Shown piece after piece: positions 53,208 to 62,601 of a stretch of 64,000 bases of DNA. Source of the DNA: an uncultured Clostridium sp. GTDB taxonomy: Bacteria; Bacillota; Clostridia; Clostridiales; Clostridiaceae. A model generated the notes under the pieces. That model was not told the DNA's origin and did no database searches. It was given only the letters and a program-made list of their open reading frames with translations. The position numbers and the translations under genes are program-made. The stretch is from positions 1 to 64,000 of the forward strand of contig NZ_CAJURG010000003.1 of assembly GCF_910588715.1 (NCBI RefSeq), in the 5' to 3' direction. How positions within the stretch are numbered: position 1 is the first letter of the stretch; every line of letters starts with the position of its first letter.

Positions 53208-53642
53208 TTAGTCACAATTTTTATTGCATCCCTTAAGATTTATATTAATATTTTCAATAAATTCACAATCTATCTCTTCAAATATTTTTCCTTCATCACC
53301 ACAAATTTTTTCAAATTGATCAATTTCTTCTGAAGATACATATATTTTTGTTTCATTTTTCTTTTTATTATTATCTATAATTTCTTCTACATTAGCCTTA
53401 TCTTTGCATTTATTTTCATCCATACTTACTTCAACATTTACAATATCCTTCTTTTCCTTTTCGCTTTTACTAATTTCTGCTTGTTCTTTATTTACCTCTA
53501 AGTTAGTATTATCGTTTTTTTTGCCAGTACTTTCTCTATTCATGCTTAAATCTAATTCTAAATTATTATTTTCTTCATTTAATGTAAATCCTTCTCCAAA
53601 AATTACAGGAACAAAAAATTCTTTTGGTATTGATATAAACAT
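53208..53642 (-). CDS. Acidic low-complexity protein of unknown function (144 aa)
   Basis: A 144-residue protein. A short N-terminal hydrophobic-aromatic stretch (MFISIPKEFFVPVIFGEGF) precedes a long Glu/Asn/Lys-rich, probably disordered middle. The C-terminal part has five Cys residues in short range (ICGDEG, IDCEF, KGCNKNCD). The middle region suggests fast evolution. I do not recognise it. First gene of a pair with the 132-residue gene. GGAGT-type ribosome binding site upstream. Confidence 0.45.
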   Translation of the reverse strand: MFISIPKEFFVPVIFGEGFTLNEENNNLELDLSMNRESTGKKNDNTNLEVNKEQAEISKSEKEKKDIVNVEVSMDENKCKDKANVEEIIDNNKKKNETKIYVSSEEIDQFEKICGDEGKIFEEIDCEFIENININLKGCNKNCD

Positions 53643-53716
53643 TACTTATACTCCTTATACATTTTTAATTTTACAATAAAGCTTAAAATACTCTTAATAT
53701 TAAACTATTCAAAAAG

Positions 53717-53781
53717 ATAAAAATGATGAATCATAAATGATAGTAAACAAATTACTAATCATTTTTAATTCATCATTTTCT
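53717..53781 (-). terminator. spoVR operon terminator
   Basis: A long stem (AAAATGATGAAT and inner AATGAT arms) with complementary ends near 53718-53732, followed by TTTTTATC on the minus strand. Confidence 0.75.
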
Positions 53782-53789
53782 CTTTAAGT

Positions 53790-55160
53790 TTAATTTACTG
53801 TTACTCTTCTATCATTATCACATACAATTTCGATACTTCTACCTTCTTTAGTATGTGTATTTAATATAACTTTATGCCCCCAAAGATCAAATAAATACTT
53901 TATTGTTTCCTTTGCATAAAGTAATTCAAGTTCTCTACCATCAAAAACATGTTCTAACGTTAAAGTACCATCACGTTTATTCAAATCAACAATTCTTATA
54001 TAAGGAATAGAACCAACTCCACAAGAATCTGACATGGTATCTCTTATAGCCTTCCAACCATCTTCATCTGATACCTCATCTACTACAAATTCAAAGCTCT
54101 TCTTTGCATATTGGAATAAACCTAAATCTTTACATAAATCTTGAGTTAAATACTTACGTAAAAAAGAATTATCTCTTTCTATATATCTAACTTCAAATAA
54201 TTTGTCTCTTCCATATCTTCTTTCAATATCCTCAAATACCTTAAAACCAACATAATAAGGATTTAATCCACCTAATGCCGGTGCTATAACATCGTTATGA
54301 CGCTTAATAAACTCAAAATGTAACCCTGATGGTAAATTTAAGCTCTTTAAAATATTATAATGGCAGTAACTTGCCCATCCTTCATTCATTATTTTAGTTT
54401 CAATTTGTGGTATAAAATATTGAGTTTCTCTCTTAACTATTTTAAGAATTGTTTTTTCCCATTCCTCTAAAGCCCCATATTTAATTATAAAACCTATAAT
54501 ATCATCACAAGGTTCTATAGGTGTTTTACTTAAGTCCGGCAACTCAATTTCTTCATCGCTATTTAATATATCTCTACATTGAATTTTATTATTGTATTCT
54601 TCTATTAAATTAGCCTTTATTTCTTCATCACTTAATTCCTTCATACCAACTACTCTTGGTATTTGATATCTAAGCGCATGCGCTGCATCTAAAATCTTTT
54701 CAACCCTACTATATCCTATACTTGGATCATTGATATAACCTCTAATTATATCAGCGTCTAATTTAAACATCTCTAAAGTGTAATGAGCTTTAGTCCCTTC
54801 TCTAAAAAGCCTATTATTTTTAAAGAAGTCATTATGACCATAAACATGAGCCATGGTTAATATTTGTAAAAGCAAGGTATTTTCTTTCATTAAATATGCA
54901 AGGGATGGATTTGAGTTTATTACCATCTCATAAGGTAAACCTGTTAAATTTAATGAATATAAAGTTTTATTTTTTTCATATGCCTTACCATAACTCCAAT
55001 GAGGATATTTAGATGGCATACCAACATAGGATTCATAAGCTAACATTTCATTAAATCCAACTATTTCAAACTCTTGAGGATAATAATCAAGTCCAAATTC
55101 GGTTGCTTTTTTTTCAATCTTTACATTCCACTCTTCTAATTCCTTTAGTGTGTACTCCAT
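53790..55160 (-). CDS. spoVR: SpoVR-family sporulation protein
   Basis: A 456-residue SpoVR protein. The family hallmarks are present: VYGHNDFFKNN, NEGWASYCHYNIL (a zinc-like HE-type helix region), LGGLNPYYVGFKVFEDIERRYGRD and the C-terminal PYIRIVDLNKRDGTLTLEH. Function: needed for normal spore cortex in Bacillus; the biochemical role is unknown. It overlaps yhbH by 1 nt (TAATG) and forms the third gene of prkA-yhbH-spoVR. Cytoplasmic, no signal peptide. Length is normal for the family. Confidence 0.92.
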   Translation of the reverse strand: MEYTLKELEEWNVKIEKKATEFGLDYYPQEFEIVGFNEMLAYESYVGMPSKYPHWSYGKAYEKNKTLYSLNLTGLPYEMVINSNPSLAYLMKENTLLLQILTMAHVYGHNDFFKNNRLFREGTKAHYTLEMFKLDADIIRGYINDPSIGYSRVEKILDAAHALRYQIPRVVGMKELSDEEIKANLIEEYNNKIQCRDILNSDEEIELPDLSKTPIEPCDDIIGFIIKYGALEEWEKTILKIVKRETQYFIPQIETKIMNEGWASYCHYNILKSLNLPSGLHFEFIKRHNDVIAPALGGLNPYYVGFKVFEDIERRYGRDKLFEVRYIERDNSFLRKYLTQDLCKDLGLFQYAKKSFEFVVDEVSDEDGWKAIRDTMSDSCGVGSIPYIRIVDLNKRDGTLTLEHVFDGRELELLYAKETIKYLFDLWGHKVILNTHTKEGRSIEIVCDNDRRVTVN

Positions 55161-56335
55161 TATTCATCCTCCTTTAACTCCTTACTTAACATGAGCTTAA
55201 GAGCATCCCATAAATTCTTTTTCTCCTTAACAATAACAGAAACAAATTTCTTGTCTGAAATTTCCTTATTAAATCTATAATACATAGTTGTTGAATAAGT
55301 TGATGGTAAAAGCTCAGCATAACCAAACATATTGCTCACTTCACAAAGCTTCTTTACAGATTCAATTGCTCTTTCATTATCTTCAGACCAGTTGTCACCA
55401 TCACTAGCGTATACAGGATATATATTCCAAACATCTGGAGAATATTTTTCCTCAATTAGCTTTAATGCTACATTCAAACCACTAGATATATAAGTTCCCC
55501 CTGACTCTGCCTTATGGAAAAATTCATACTCATTAACTTGTTTTGCAACTGTTGTATGAGAAATAAACTCAAATGCAATATTGTTATATTTTCTCTTTAT
55601 GAAGGTTGATAATACAAAGAAAAATGATCTTGCTAAATATTTTTTTGTACTATCCATGGATCCTGATACGTCCATTATAAAAATCATTACAGCATTACTT
55701 TCCTTTTTAGGCTTAGTTTTAACTCTGTAATATCTAATATCATCTTCTCTAAATGGGAATCTTTCTAATTCATCATCTAAACCTGCTTCTCTAAGGGCAC
55801 GTTTTTTTCCTTGCTTACGTGCTGTTTTAGCCATAACAGTTTTTTTCTTAGCAAGCCTTGGATTAATACCATGCCTTTGATATCCTCTTTTCCTGCTTGC
55901 GCTTTCTGTTATTACTTCTGAATATTTCTTTTTATCTAAATTTGGTAAATCCAAATCTTCAACTATATAATCCATCAATTCTTCTAAAGTTATTTCTGTT
56001 TCATATACATCGTCGCCTTCAGAATTACCTGCACCCTTATTTCCCTTTTTACCACTAGAATTAGATGATCCTAATTTATCTCCACGCTTTTCTTCACCTG
56101 TACCGGTAGCAACACCTTTATTGTTGCTACCATATACAAATTGATATTCTTTTATTCCTCTAATTGGAATTTTAAATTTCTTATTTTTAGTTTCACCTAC
56201 TATACTTTCTTCTGATAGTATGTCTCCTAAATTTTCTTTAATAGACTTTTCCACTAACTGCCTATGTCTTCTTCTATCTTCAATACTTCTGTCATGCTCA
56301 ACCGGATTTATGGTATTGTCTCTAAATATAGCCAT
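55160..56335 (-). CDS. yhbH: YhbH/YeaH-family sporulation protein (DUF444, von Willebrand A-like)
   Basis: A 391-residue protein. FRDNTINPVEHDRSIEDRRR start is typical of YhbH. A basic, Gly/Ser-rich segment follows, then a von Willebrand A-like domain with the MIDAS loop FIMDVSGSMD (about 225-234) and a second metal residue in YASDGDNWSEDNERA. It works with the PrkA kinase in Bacillus-type stress and sporulation signalling. ATG at 56335 follows GGAAGG and matches the family N-terminus. A 5-nt gap follows the prkA stop, so the operon is tight. Confidence 0.92.
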   Translation of the reverse strand: MAIFRDNTINPVEHDRSIEDRRRHRQLVEKSIKENLGDILSEESIVGETKNKKFKIPIRGIKEYQFVYGSNNKGVATGTGEEKRGDKLGSSNSSGKKGNKGAGNSEGDDVYETEITLEELMDYIVEDLDLPNLDKKKYSEVITESASRKRGYQRHGINPRLAKKKTVMAKTARKQGKKRALREAGLDDELERFPFREDDIRYYRVKTKPKKESNAVMIFIMDVSGSMDSTKKYLARSFFFVLSTFIKRKYNNIAFEFISHTTVAKQVNEYEFFHKAESGGTYISSGLNVALKLIEEKYSPDVWNIYPVYASDGDNWSEDNERAIESVKKLCEVSNMFGYAELLPSTYSTTMYYRFNKEISDKKFVSVIVKEKKNLWDALKLMLSKELKEDE

Positions 56336-56340
56336 TCTTA

Positions 56341-58263
56341 TCAATCCTTCCACAAGTTGTTAGCTGCATATTTAAGAATTACATCACAGCAGTGTGGACA
56401 ATATCCGTTTCTTTGCATTTCATCAACCATTGCATTGTATTTTTCTGTTTGTTCTTTATCTCTAACTCTTGATTTAGTAACAATTCTTGATAAATCTCTT
56501 ACAGATGCTATAAGTTTCTTTTCTATAGCTTCTTTTAATGGCTCATATGATTTATAATCTATCTTTGATCCATTTCTAACTAAGTAGAACATATAAGATG
56601 TTACATCTGCTCTAAATCCCTTACTTGAAGCTTCTGATACACCAATTTGTTCTTCTATGCTTCTCATAAATTCTTCATCAGGTTTTAATTCTTCACCTGT
56701 TTGAGCATCTTTAATCTTAGTTTTATTAACAAAAGCTTCTGCATTATCTATATAATTATTGAAAAGACTTTCAGCTTGTTCTCTAAATGAATGAATAAAT
56801 GCTTTTGTTATTTCCTTTTCTAAAATTTTATTATATTCTTTACGAATAGTATCTTGGATAAATGCTAAATATTTCTTTTTATCATCAGCAGCTATATCTA
56901 AATCCTTAATAGACTTAATTATACTTTCCATAATGCTTAAAGGATTTATACAATCATATTCAGAATTTGAAAGTGCATTATCGATTGATTTTATAATAAA
57001 TCTTGTACTAATACCTTTCATTCCTTCATAAGGGCCTGCCTCTTCTCTAAGCTCTGTTATATCAATCTTCTTAGTTGTTCCCTTTTCAACTAAATCTTCA
57101 CCATTATAAATCTTAAGCTTAGTCATAGGATCAACTTTTGCAGATGGTGTTAATCTTGAAAGAATAGCAAACATTGCTGCAACTTCAATTGTATGAGGTG
57201 CAATATGAGCTTTAAAATTACTCTTCTTTAATATCTTTTCATAAATTTTAATTTCTTCTTCAAGTTCTAAACAATAAGGAACTTCAATTTTTACAATTCT
57301 GTCTAAGATAGCTTCATTGGTATGGTCTGACTTAAACTTATTCCATTCAGCTTCATTAGAGTGAGCTATTATTAAACCATCAAAATAAATCATTGATCCT
57401 TTACCTGGTGATGGAATAGACTTTTCTTGCGTTGCTGTTATAATTGTGTGTAAGTATTCAACATCATTTTTAAATACTTCTATAAATTCTACTAATCCTC
57501 TATTACCTACATTAAATGCACCATTTAATGAGAATATTCTAGGGTCATCTTCTGGATACATATCCATTTTAGAAATATCAATAGAACCTGTTAATATTGA
57601 AGTATCTTGGTTATTAGGGTCAACTGGTGGAACAACACCAACTCCCTTTCTTGACCTTATAGAGAATCCTTTTCTTTCAACAGGGAAATTTTCATATTCT
57701 CCATTAAATTCGTGAAGTAATCTATATTTACATACTGGACATAAGTCACCCTCTATTTGAACACCTAACATTTCATTAAATTTAGGTCTTAAATGATTCG
57801 GAACTAAATGTAAAGGCTCTTCATGCATCGGACAACCTTTTATTGAATATATAGGTTCACATTGAACTAATGCACTCTTTAAAGATTCAACTAATGATGA
57901 TTTACCTGCTCCAACTGGGCCTACTAAGTATAAAACTTGTCTAGATTCTTCACCTTTCATAGATGCAGAGTGTAGATAATTAACAAGCTTCATTAAAATC
58001 TTATCAATTCCAAAGAAATCATCTTTAAAATATCCATATTGTCTAATTGTTTCATTTCCATATATTTTTCTTATTCTTGGATGTTCATCACCCTTTAAAA
58101 CTTCCACACCCTTGCTCATAATAAAATCATATAATCTTTTATGTGCAAGTTTTGTTACATCTGGATTTTGTTTTACTATCTCTAAATAATCTAAAAATGT
58201 TCCCTCAAATTTTTCTTTATTTCTACTTTCTCTATCTGTAGTTATAAATTCCTTAAAGTTCAT
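56341..58263 (-). CDS. prkA: PrkA-family serine protein kinase / AAA+ protein
   Basis: A 640-residue PrkA. The N-terminal AAA+ part has the P-loop VGPVGAGKSSLVESL (about 108-122) and a zinc-like cysteine pair in LCPVCKYRLLHEF. The C-terminal domain has a PrkA-type helical extension (NGYCPHCCDVILKYAANN near the end). It starts the prkA-yhbH-spoVR unit. In Bacillus the operon is linked to sporulation; the kinase activity was reported for the E. coli relative YeaG, while AAA+ protease-like action is also argued. Ribosome binding site GGGAGGGATG precedes the ATG. Confidence 0.93.
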   Translation of the reverse strand: MNFKEFITTDRESRNKEKFEGTFLDYLEIVKQNPDVTKLAHKRLYDFIMSKGVEVLKGDEHPRIRKIYGNETIRQYGYFKDDFFGIDKILMKLVNYLHSASMKGEESRQVLYLVGPVGAGKSSLVESLKSALVQCEPIYSIKGCPMHEEPLHLVPNHLRPKFNEMLGVQIEGDLCPVCKYRLLHEFNGEYENFPVERKGFSIRSRKGVGVVPPVDPNNQDTSILTGSIDISKMDMYPEDDPRIFSLNGAFNVGNRGLVEFIEVFKNDVEYLHTIITATQEKSIPSPGKGSMIYFDGLIIAHSNEAEWNKFKSDHTNEAILDRIVKIEVPYCLELEEEIKIYEKILKKSNFKAHIAPHTIEVAAMFAILSRLTPSAKVDPMTKLKIYNGEDLVEKGTTKKIDITELREEAGPYEGMKGISTRFIIKSIDNALSNSEYDCINPLSIMESIIKSIKDLDIAADDKKKYLAFIQDTIRKEYNKILEKEITKAFIHSFREQAESLFNNYIDNAEAFVNKTKIKDAQTGEELKPDEEFMRSIEEQIGVSEASSKGFRADVTSYMFYLVRNGSKIDYKSYEPLKEAIEKKLIASVRDLSRIVTKSRVRDKEQTEKYNAMVDEMQRNGYCPHCCDVILKYAANNLWKD

Positions 58264-58430
58264 AAACTCATCCCTCCCCTTTAATTTAATATATTATTTC
58301 TAAAAAGTTATATTCCTTTTTTTTAATTACACTTCTATATATTTTTTATGTTAATTTTTAACAATTATTACTTATTAACGCTATTTTTTTAATTATTATA
58401 ATTTTACCTACCTTATATTTTATTAATATT

Positions 58431-58480
58431 AAAAATTCCTTATGAAAAAATTATTAAATACAATTTTTTTCATAAGGAAT
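58431..58480 (-). terminator. recQ terminator
   Basis: Long A+T-rich stem ATTCCTTATGAAAAAA with its complement, followed by a T-rich run on the minus strand, between recQ and prkA. Confidence 0.75.
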
Positions 58481-58502
58481 ATTATGTTTGCTTTATAATA
58501 TT

Positions 58503-60257
58503 TTAATTTTTTAACTTTTCTAAAATTTCTTCTCCATATTTATTAAATTTCTTTTCACCCATTCCTCTAATTTCTAAAAGTTCCTTTTGTGTCTTAGGTA
58601 GTTTATTACACAACTCAATTAAAGTTGCATCAGAAAAAATTATATAAGGCTTTACCCCCTCTCTAATCGCAGTTTCTCTTCTCCAATTTCTTAATTTATT
58701 AAACAATTCACTATTTATTATTTTTTCTTCATCTTGATAACTTAACTTCAAAATTACTTTTTGCTTGGACCTTAAAATACTGTAGGATTTTTCATTTAAT
58801 TGCAGCATTGAATATGTACCTTCTCTTAAATTAACATATCCAAAGTCAATCATTCCCCTTATTAAATATCTTATAAACTTACTACTATACTCCTTCATTA
58901 TTCCATATGTAGTTAATTCATTTAATTTATCATTAATTATCTTAGGGCCTACCATTCCCCTAAGCACATCAACAAGAACTGAAATTCCATAACGCTCCCT
59001 ACTCCTATATACACAAGATAATATTTTTTGGGCTTCTATAGTATAATCTCTAAGCTCATCACTATTTAAACAATTAGTACAATTATCACAATACTCTCTA
59101 ACATTTTTTTCTCCAAAATACCTTAATATGAAGCCCCTTAAACATTCTTTACTTTCACAAAAATCTATCATACTTTGAAGCTTTTTTATTTCTAATTCTT
59201 TTCTATTTATTTGAACAGTTGTGTATATTAAATATTCTAATGTTCTAATATCACTTCTATTAAATAAAATGTGGCATTCAGAAATAACACCATCTCTACC
59301 CGCTCTTCCAATTTCCTGATAATAACTTTCTATATTTTTAGGAATAGTAAAATGAACTATATATCTTACATTCGACTTATCTATTCCCATTCCAAAAGCA
59401 TTAGTTGCAATCATAATATTAGAGTTTTCATTTAAAAACTCCTCTTGATAATATTCTTTTTCTTCATCCTTTAATCCCCCATGATATTTTAGTACATCAT
59501 ATCCTAAATCTTTAAGATAAAAATATAATCCATCTACCTCTTTTCTTGTAGCACAATAAATTATTCCAATTTCATTTTGCTTATCTCTGATTATATCTTT
59601 TACAAGCTCTAATTTATCTTCTTCAATATGTATTCTTATAGATAAATTATCTCTATCAAAACCACCCACATAAATATATGGATTATTTAATCCTAAAAGC
59701 TTAACTACATCTTTTCTTACCACTTCTGTTGCTGTAGCAGTAAATGCAGTTACTACTGGTCTAACATTTAATGAATTTATAAAATCATTAATTAGCCCAT
59801 AACTTTTTCTAAAGTCATGACCCCACATAGATACACAATGAGCCTCATCTACCGCCAATTGACTTATATTAAGTTTTCTAAGTTTTCTTTTAAAAAATTC
59901 ATTTTCTAGTCTTTCAGGGGCAATATAAAGCAATTTTATTTCCCCTTCTTTACACCTTTCCATAATCTTATCTATACTTTCTAAATTTTGAGTACTATTT
60001 ATATATTCTGCATTTATTCCATTTAATTTTAAATTATCTACTTGATCTTTCATTAAAGCAATTAAAGGTGAAATTACTATAGTAACTCCCTTAAACAAAA
60101 GAGCTGGTATCTGATAACAAATTGATTTTCCTCCACCCGTTGGCAAAATACAAAATGAATCCCTTTTGTTTAATATATTGCTTATAATCTCATATTGACC
60201 TTTTCTAAACGAATTATATCCGTAATATCTATTAAGTGCATCAAAAATTTTATTCAT
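58503..60257 (-). CDS. recQ: RecQ-type DNA helicase
   Basis: A 584-residue superfamily 2 helicase. Motif I PTGGGKSICYQIPA (about 38-51), motif II VDEAHCVSMWGHDFR (about 137), motif III TAFTATAT, motif VI QEIGRAGRDG. A zinc-binding cysteine cluster (ECLRGFILRYF, CDNCTNC) and winged-helix follow, and an HRDC domain closes the C-terminus (KTQKELLEIRGMGEKKFNKYGE). It unwinds recombination intermediates. All parts are present. The nearby tRNA-Leu lies upstream on the opposite strand. Confidence 0.95.
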   Translation of the reverse strand: MNKIFDALNRYYGYNSFRKGQYEIISNILNKRDSFCILPTGGGKSICYQIPALLFKGVTIVISPLIALMKDQVDNLKLNGINAEYINSTQNLESIDKIMERCKEGEIKLLYIAPERLENEFFKRKLRKLNISQLAVDEAHCVSMWGHDFRKSYGLINDFINSLNVRPVVTAFTATATEVVRKDVVKLLGLNNPYIYVGGFDRDNLSIRIHIEEDKLELVKDIIRDKQNEIGIIYCATRKEVDGLYFYLKDLGYDVLKYHGGLKDEEKEYYQEEFLNENSNIMIATNAFGMGIDKSNVRYIVHFTIPKNIESYYQEIGRAGRDGVISECHILFNRSDIRTLEYLIYTTVQINRKELEIKKLQSMIDFCESKECLRGFILRYFGEKNVREYCDNCTNCLNSDELRDYTIEAQKILSCVYRSRERYGISVLVDVLRGMVGPKIINDKLNELTTYGIMKEYSSKFIRYLIRGMIDFGYVNLREGTYSMLQLNEKSYSILRSKQKVILKLSYQDEEKIINSELFNKLRNWRRETAIREGVKPYIIFSDATLIELCNKLPKTQKELLEIRGMGEKKFNKYGEEILEKLKN

Positions 60258-60349
60258 AATATATCACCAATTTCCATAAAATATTTCTTTATATATTATC
60301 ACCTTTTTTCTTTTTATTGCATATACTTTAGTATAGTTTTAAATTTTTA

Positions 60350-60378
60350 TTGACTTACTGTTAATATTATATTAAAAT
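60350..60378 (+). promoter_or_regulatory. tRNA-Leu promoter
   Basis: -35 TTGACT (60350-60355), 17-nt spacer, -10 TAAAAT (60373-60378), about 11 nt before the mature tRNA 5' end. Confidence 0.8.
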
Positions 60379-60389
60379 AAATCTTGCCT

Positions 60390-60476
60390 GCTGAAGTGGC
60401 GGAACAGGCAGACGCACAGGACTTAAAATCCTGCGGTAGCGATACCGTACCGGTTCGATTCCGGTCTTCAGCACCA
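60390..60476 (+). tRNA. tRNA-Leu (anticodon TAA)
   Basis: An 87-nt class II tRNA with a long variable arm. Acceptor stem GCTGAAG pairs with CTTCAGC, encoded ACCA end. The D arm GGCGG...GGCAGAC, anticodon loop CTTAAAA with anticodon TAA, and TPsiC arm GGTTCGATTCC are all present. It decodes TTA, the commonest leucine codon in this A+T-rich DNA. Confidence 0.97.
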
Positions 60477-60515
60477 AAAAAGACTGTATAATTTATACAG
60501 TCTTTTTATTTATAT
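60477..60515. terminator. Bidirectional terminator after tRNA-Leu
   Basis: Stem AAAAAGACTGTATAA with its complement, TTTTTATTT on the plus strand. It also ends the sensor kinase transcript at 60518 in the other direction. Confidence 0.85.
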
Positions 60516-60517
60516 AT

Positions 60518-62476
60518 TTATGCTTTTTTATCAATATCAGAAAGCTCCATTTCAGATATATATTTCAATGATGAATCCTCTATAAAACTATCTCTTTCAT
60601 TATCTTCTACTAATCTTATTGCTAACTTAATTATAAATGTAGTTCCCTTATTAGGATTACTTCTTACATATATTTCTCCATTATGCAAATCAATTAAACC
60701 TTTTACAATAAATAATCCTAATCCACTTCCTTCATTTTGTCTTTTAAGTCCATGAGTTAAATCTGCCCTTTTAAACTTCTCAAAGATATGCTTTTTCATT
60801 TCTTCTTCCATTCCAATACCATCATCACTAATCTCTATAACGACATTGCCATCTTCTTTCTTTATTGAAACCATTATATTGCCACCATTATTGGTAAACT
60901 TTATAGCATTAGATAATAAATTTAATATAACTCTCTCTATCTTTGGCTTATCTATAGCTGTAATTAGCTCCTCTTCCTCAGTATCAAAAACTACATTTAA
61001 ATTATAAGATTTAGCTAAGTCTATAATAGTTAATGTTATATCTTCAATTACTTCTACTATATTTTCATTTTTAAAATTTGCATTCATATATCCCATCTCT
61101 AATTTACTAACATCAATTAAATTAGAAATATATCTACGTAATCTATTAGAGTTTTTTGTTATATAATCCAATCTCTTATAAAAAAACTCCTTATCAAAAT
61201 CTTCAGAGTCTAATTTAATTTTTAATAAGTTAGTTGCATTTATTATTATATTTAATGGAGTTCTAAGTTCATGGGATATTGTTACAATAAAATCTGTCTT
61301 TATTTTTTCTCTTTCCATAGATTCTATTAATAATAATTTATTTTCTCTAGCTTTCTTATTATTTTCAATAGATATATAAATTAAAATAATTAATCCAGAT
61401 ATAGCTAATAAAACTAATAACCATACTGTTATACATAAATATTTAGGAAGCAATAAATCAAATATCCCTTTATTAATAAACTTACTATCTGGTGGTAACT
61501 TTAAGGGATTAATATTATATTCTACAATTGCATCATAATTGAAAATTGGTATACTAAATGTATCATATACAGGTAACACTGTATATTCAAAGCCTTCTTC
61601 TACAATACTATTTAAAAGCTTATATATTACTTCACCTAACTTATTCCCATCATTAACTATTCCCCCTATAGCGCCATCATAAATGTACTCTTCTAACTTT
61701 GTATAAATAGGAGCCTTAGTTATTTCTTTAATTTCTTTTATAACATCACTAGATTCAATTATATCCGAAGTATTTAAATCCTTAAATGTTCCACATAAAT
61801 ATAAAACAGAGTTTTTACTATCTATTTTCTTACAAAAATCTTTAATATAATTAAAATACGTTTCTTGAATAATATGATAATTAAATGGCTTTTCTGCCAT
61901 CCCTACAATCCTTGAAAATTCTTCTTTAATAGTATTGCAATAAATACTATTATCTAAAATTAAATATATATCTGAAATATTTTTTCCTGCATTTAAAATA
62001 GTATTTACCATCGGTAAATTATCTTGATATTCTAATATTCCAGTAATAAATTTTCTTTCATTTTTAGTTAAAAATATATCTTCATTTACGCCTACATAAA
62101 TAACTTTTTTCTCATAAGTAAATAAATCCTTATTAAATAAATTTTTTCTAATCACTTGAAAAGCTTCATCATCTAATGTAATTATGTATTCAATATTTGA
62201 ATCTTTATATTTAACATTTAAAAAATTCATAAAACTATCATCATATTCTTTTGATTTTGAGTCTTTACTATCTAAAAATTCATACTTTACTATATATTTA
62301 TCATTATTTTCTTCAAAACCCTGCAAAACAGAATTTTCCCATTTGTTGTCCGATGAATAAGAACCTATTATAAGAACTTTTTTACCCTCAAGTTTAGGAA
62401 AACATTCACTATAATTTACAAAAATAAAAATATATAAAATCGTAGCTAAAAAGACTAAAAACATTTTTCTTTTCAT
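60518..62476 (-). CDS. Sensor histidine kinase with ABC-substrate-binding-like sensor domain
   Basis: A 652-residue kinase. Signal anchor, then an extracytoplasmic domain of about 300 residues beginning KKVLIIGSYSSDNKWENSVLQG, like the ABC_sub_bind (TrpX-type) periplasmic-binding fold. A membrane span near 355-378 follows, then the kinase core: H box ISHELRTPLNI (about 408), N box NLLSNAIKFTNNGG, G1 DGIGM, G2 GSGLGLFIVKGLIDLHNGE. No receiver. ATG at 62476 follows AGGAGA; the frame extends 8 codons upstream without a site. No regulator is adjacent, so it is an orphan. Ligand class is not known. Confidence 0.87.
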   Translation of the reverse strand: MKRKMFLVFLATILYIFIFVNYSECFPKLEGKKVLIIGSYSSDNKWENSVLQGFEENNDKYIVKYEFLDSKDSKSKEYDDSFMNFLNVKYKDSNIEYIITLDDEAFQVIRKNLFNKDLFTYEKKVIYVGVNEDIFLTKNERKFITGILEYQDNLPMVNTILNAGKNISDIYLILDNSIYCNTIKEEFSRIVGMAEKPFNYHIIQETYFNYIKDFCKKIDSKNSVLYLCGTFKDLNTSDIIESSDVIKEIKEITKAPIYTKLEEYIYDGAIGGIVNDGNKLGEVIYKLLNSIVEEGFEYTVLPVYDTFSIPIFNYDAIVEYNINPLKLPPDSKFINKGIFDLLLPKYLCITVWLLVLLAISGLIILIYISIENNKKARENKLLLIESMEREKIKTDFIVTISHELRTPLNIIINATNLLKIKLDSEDFDKEFFYKRLDYITKNSNRLRRYISNLIDVSKLEMGYMNANFKNENIVEVIEDITLTIIDLAKSYNLNVVFDTEEEELITAIDKPKIERVILNLLSNAIKFTNNGGNIMVSIKKEDGNVVIEISDDGIGMEEEMKKHIFEKFKRADLTHGLKRQNEGSGLGLFIVKGLIDLHNGEIYVRSNPNKGTTFIIKLAIRLVEDNERDSFIEDSSLKYISEMELSDIDKKA

Positions 62477-62559
62477 ATATTTTCTCCTATCTTTTAACAC
62501 TCTTTATATATATTGTGTATTTATTAAGAAAATATTAAACTTAATATTATATGTCAAAT

Positions 62560-62592
62560 AAAAAAGAGCGCTAATATAAAAATTAACACTCT
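62560..62592 (-). terminator. PHP gene terminator
   Basis: 11-bp stem AGAGTGTTAAT / ATTAGCGCTCT with G-T pairs, loop TTTTAT, then TTTTTT on the minus strand. Right after the stop at 62602. Confidence 0.85.
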
Positions 62593-62601
62593 ACTATTAC
62601 C

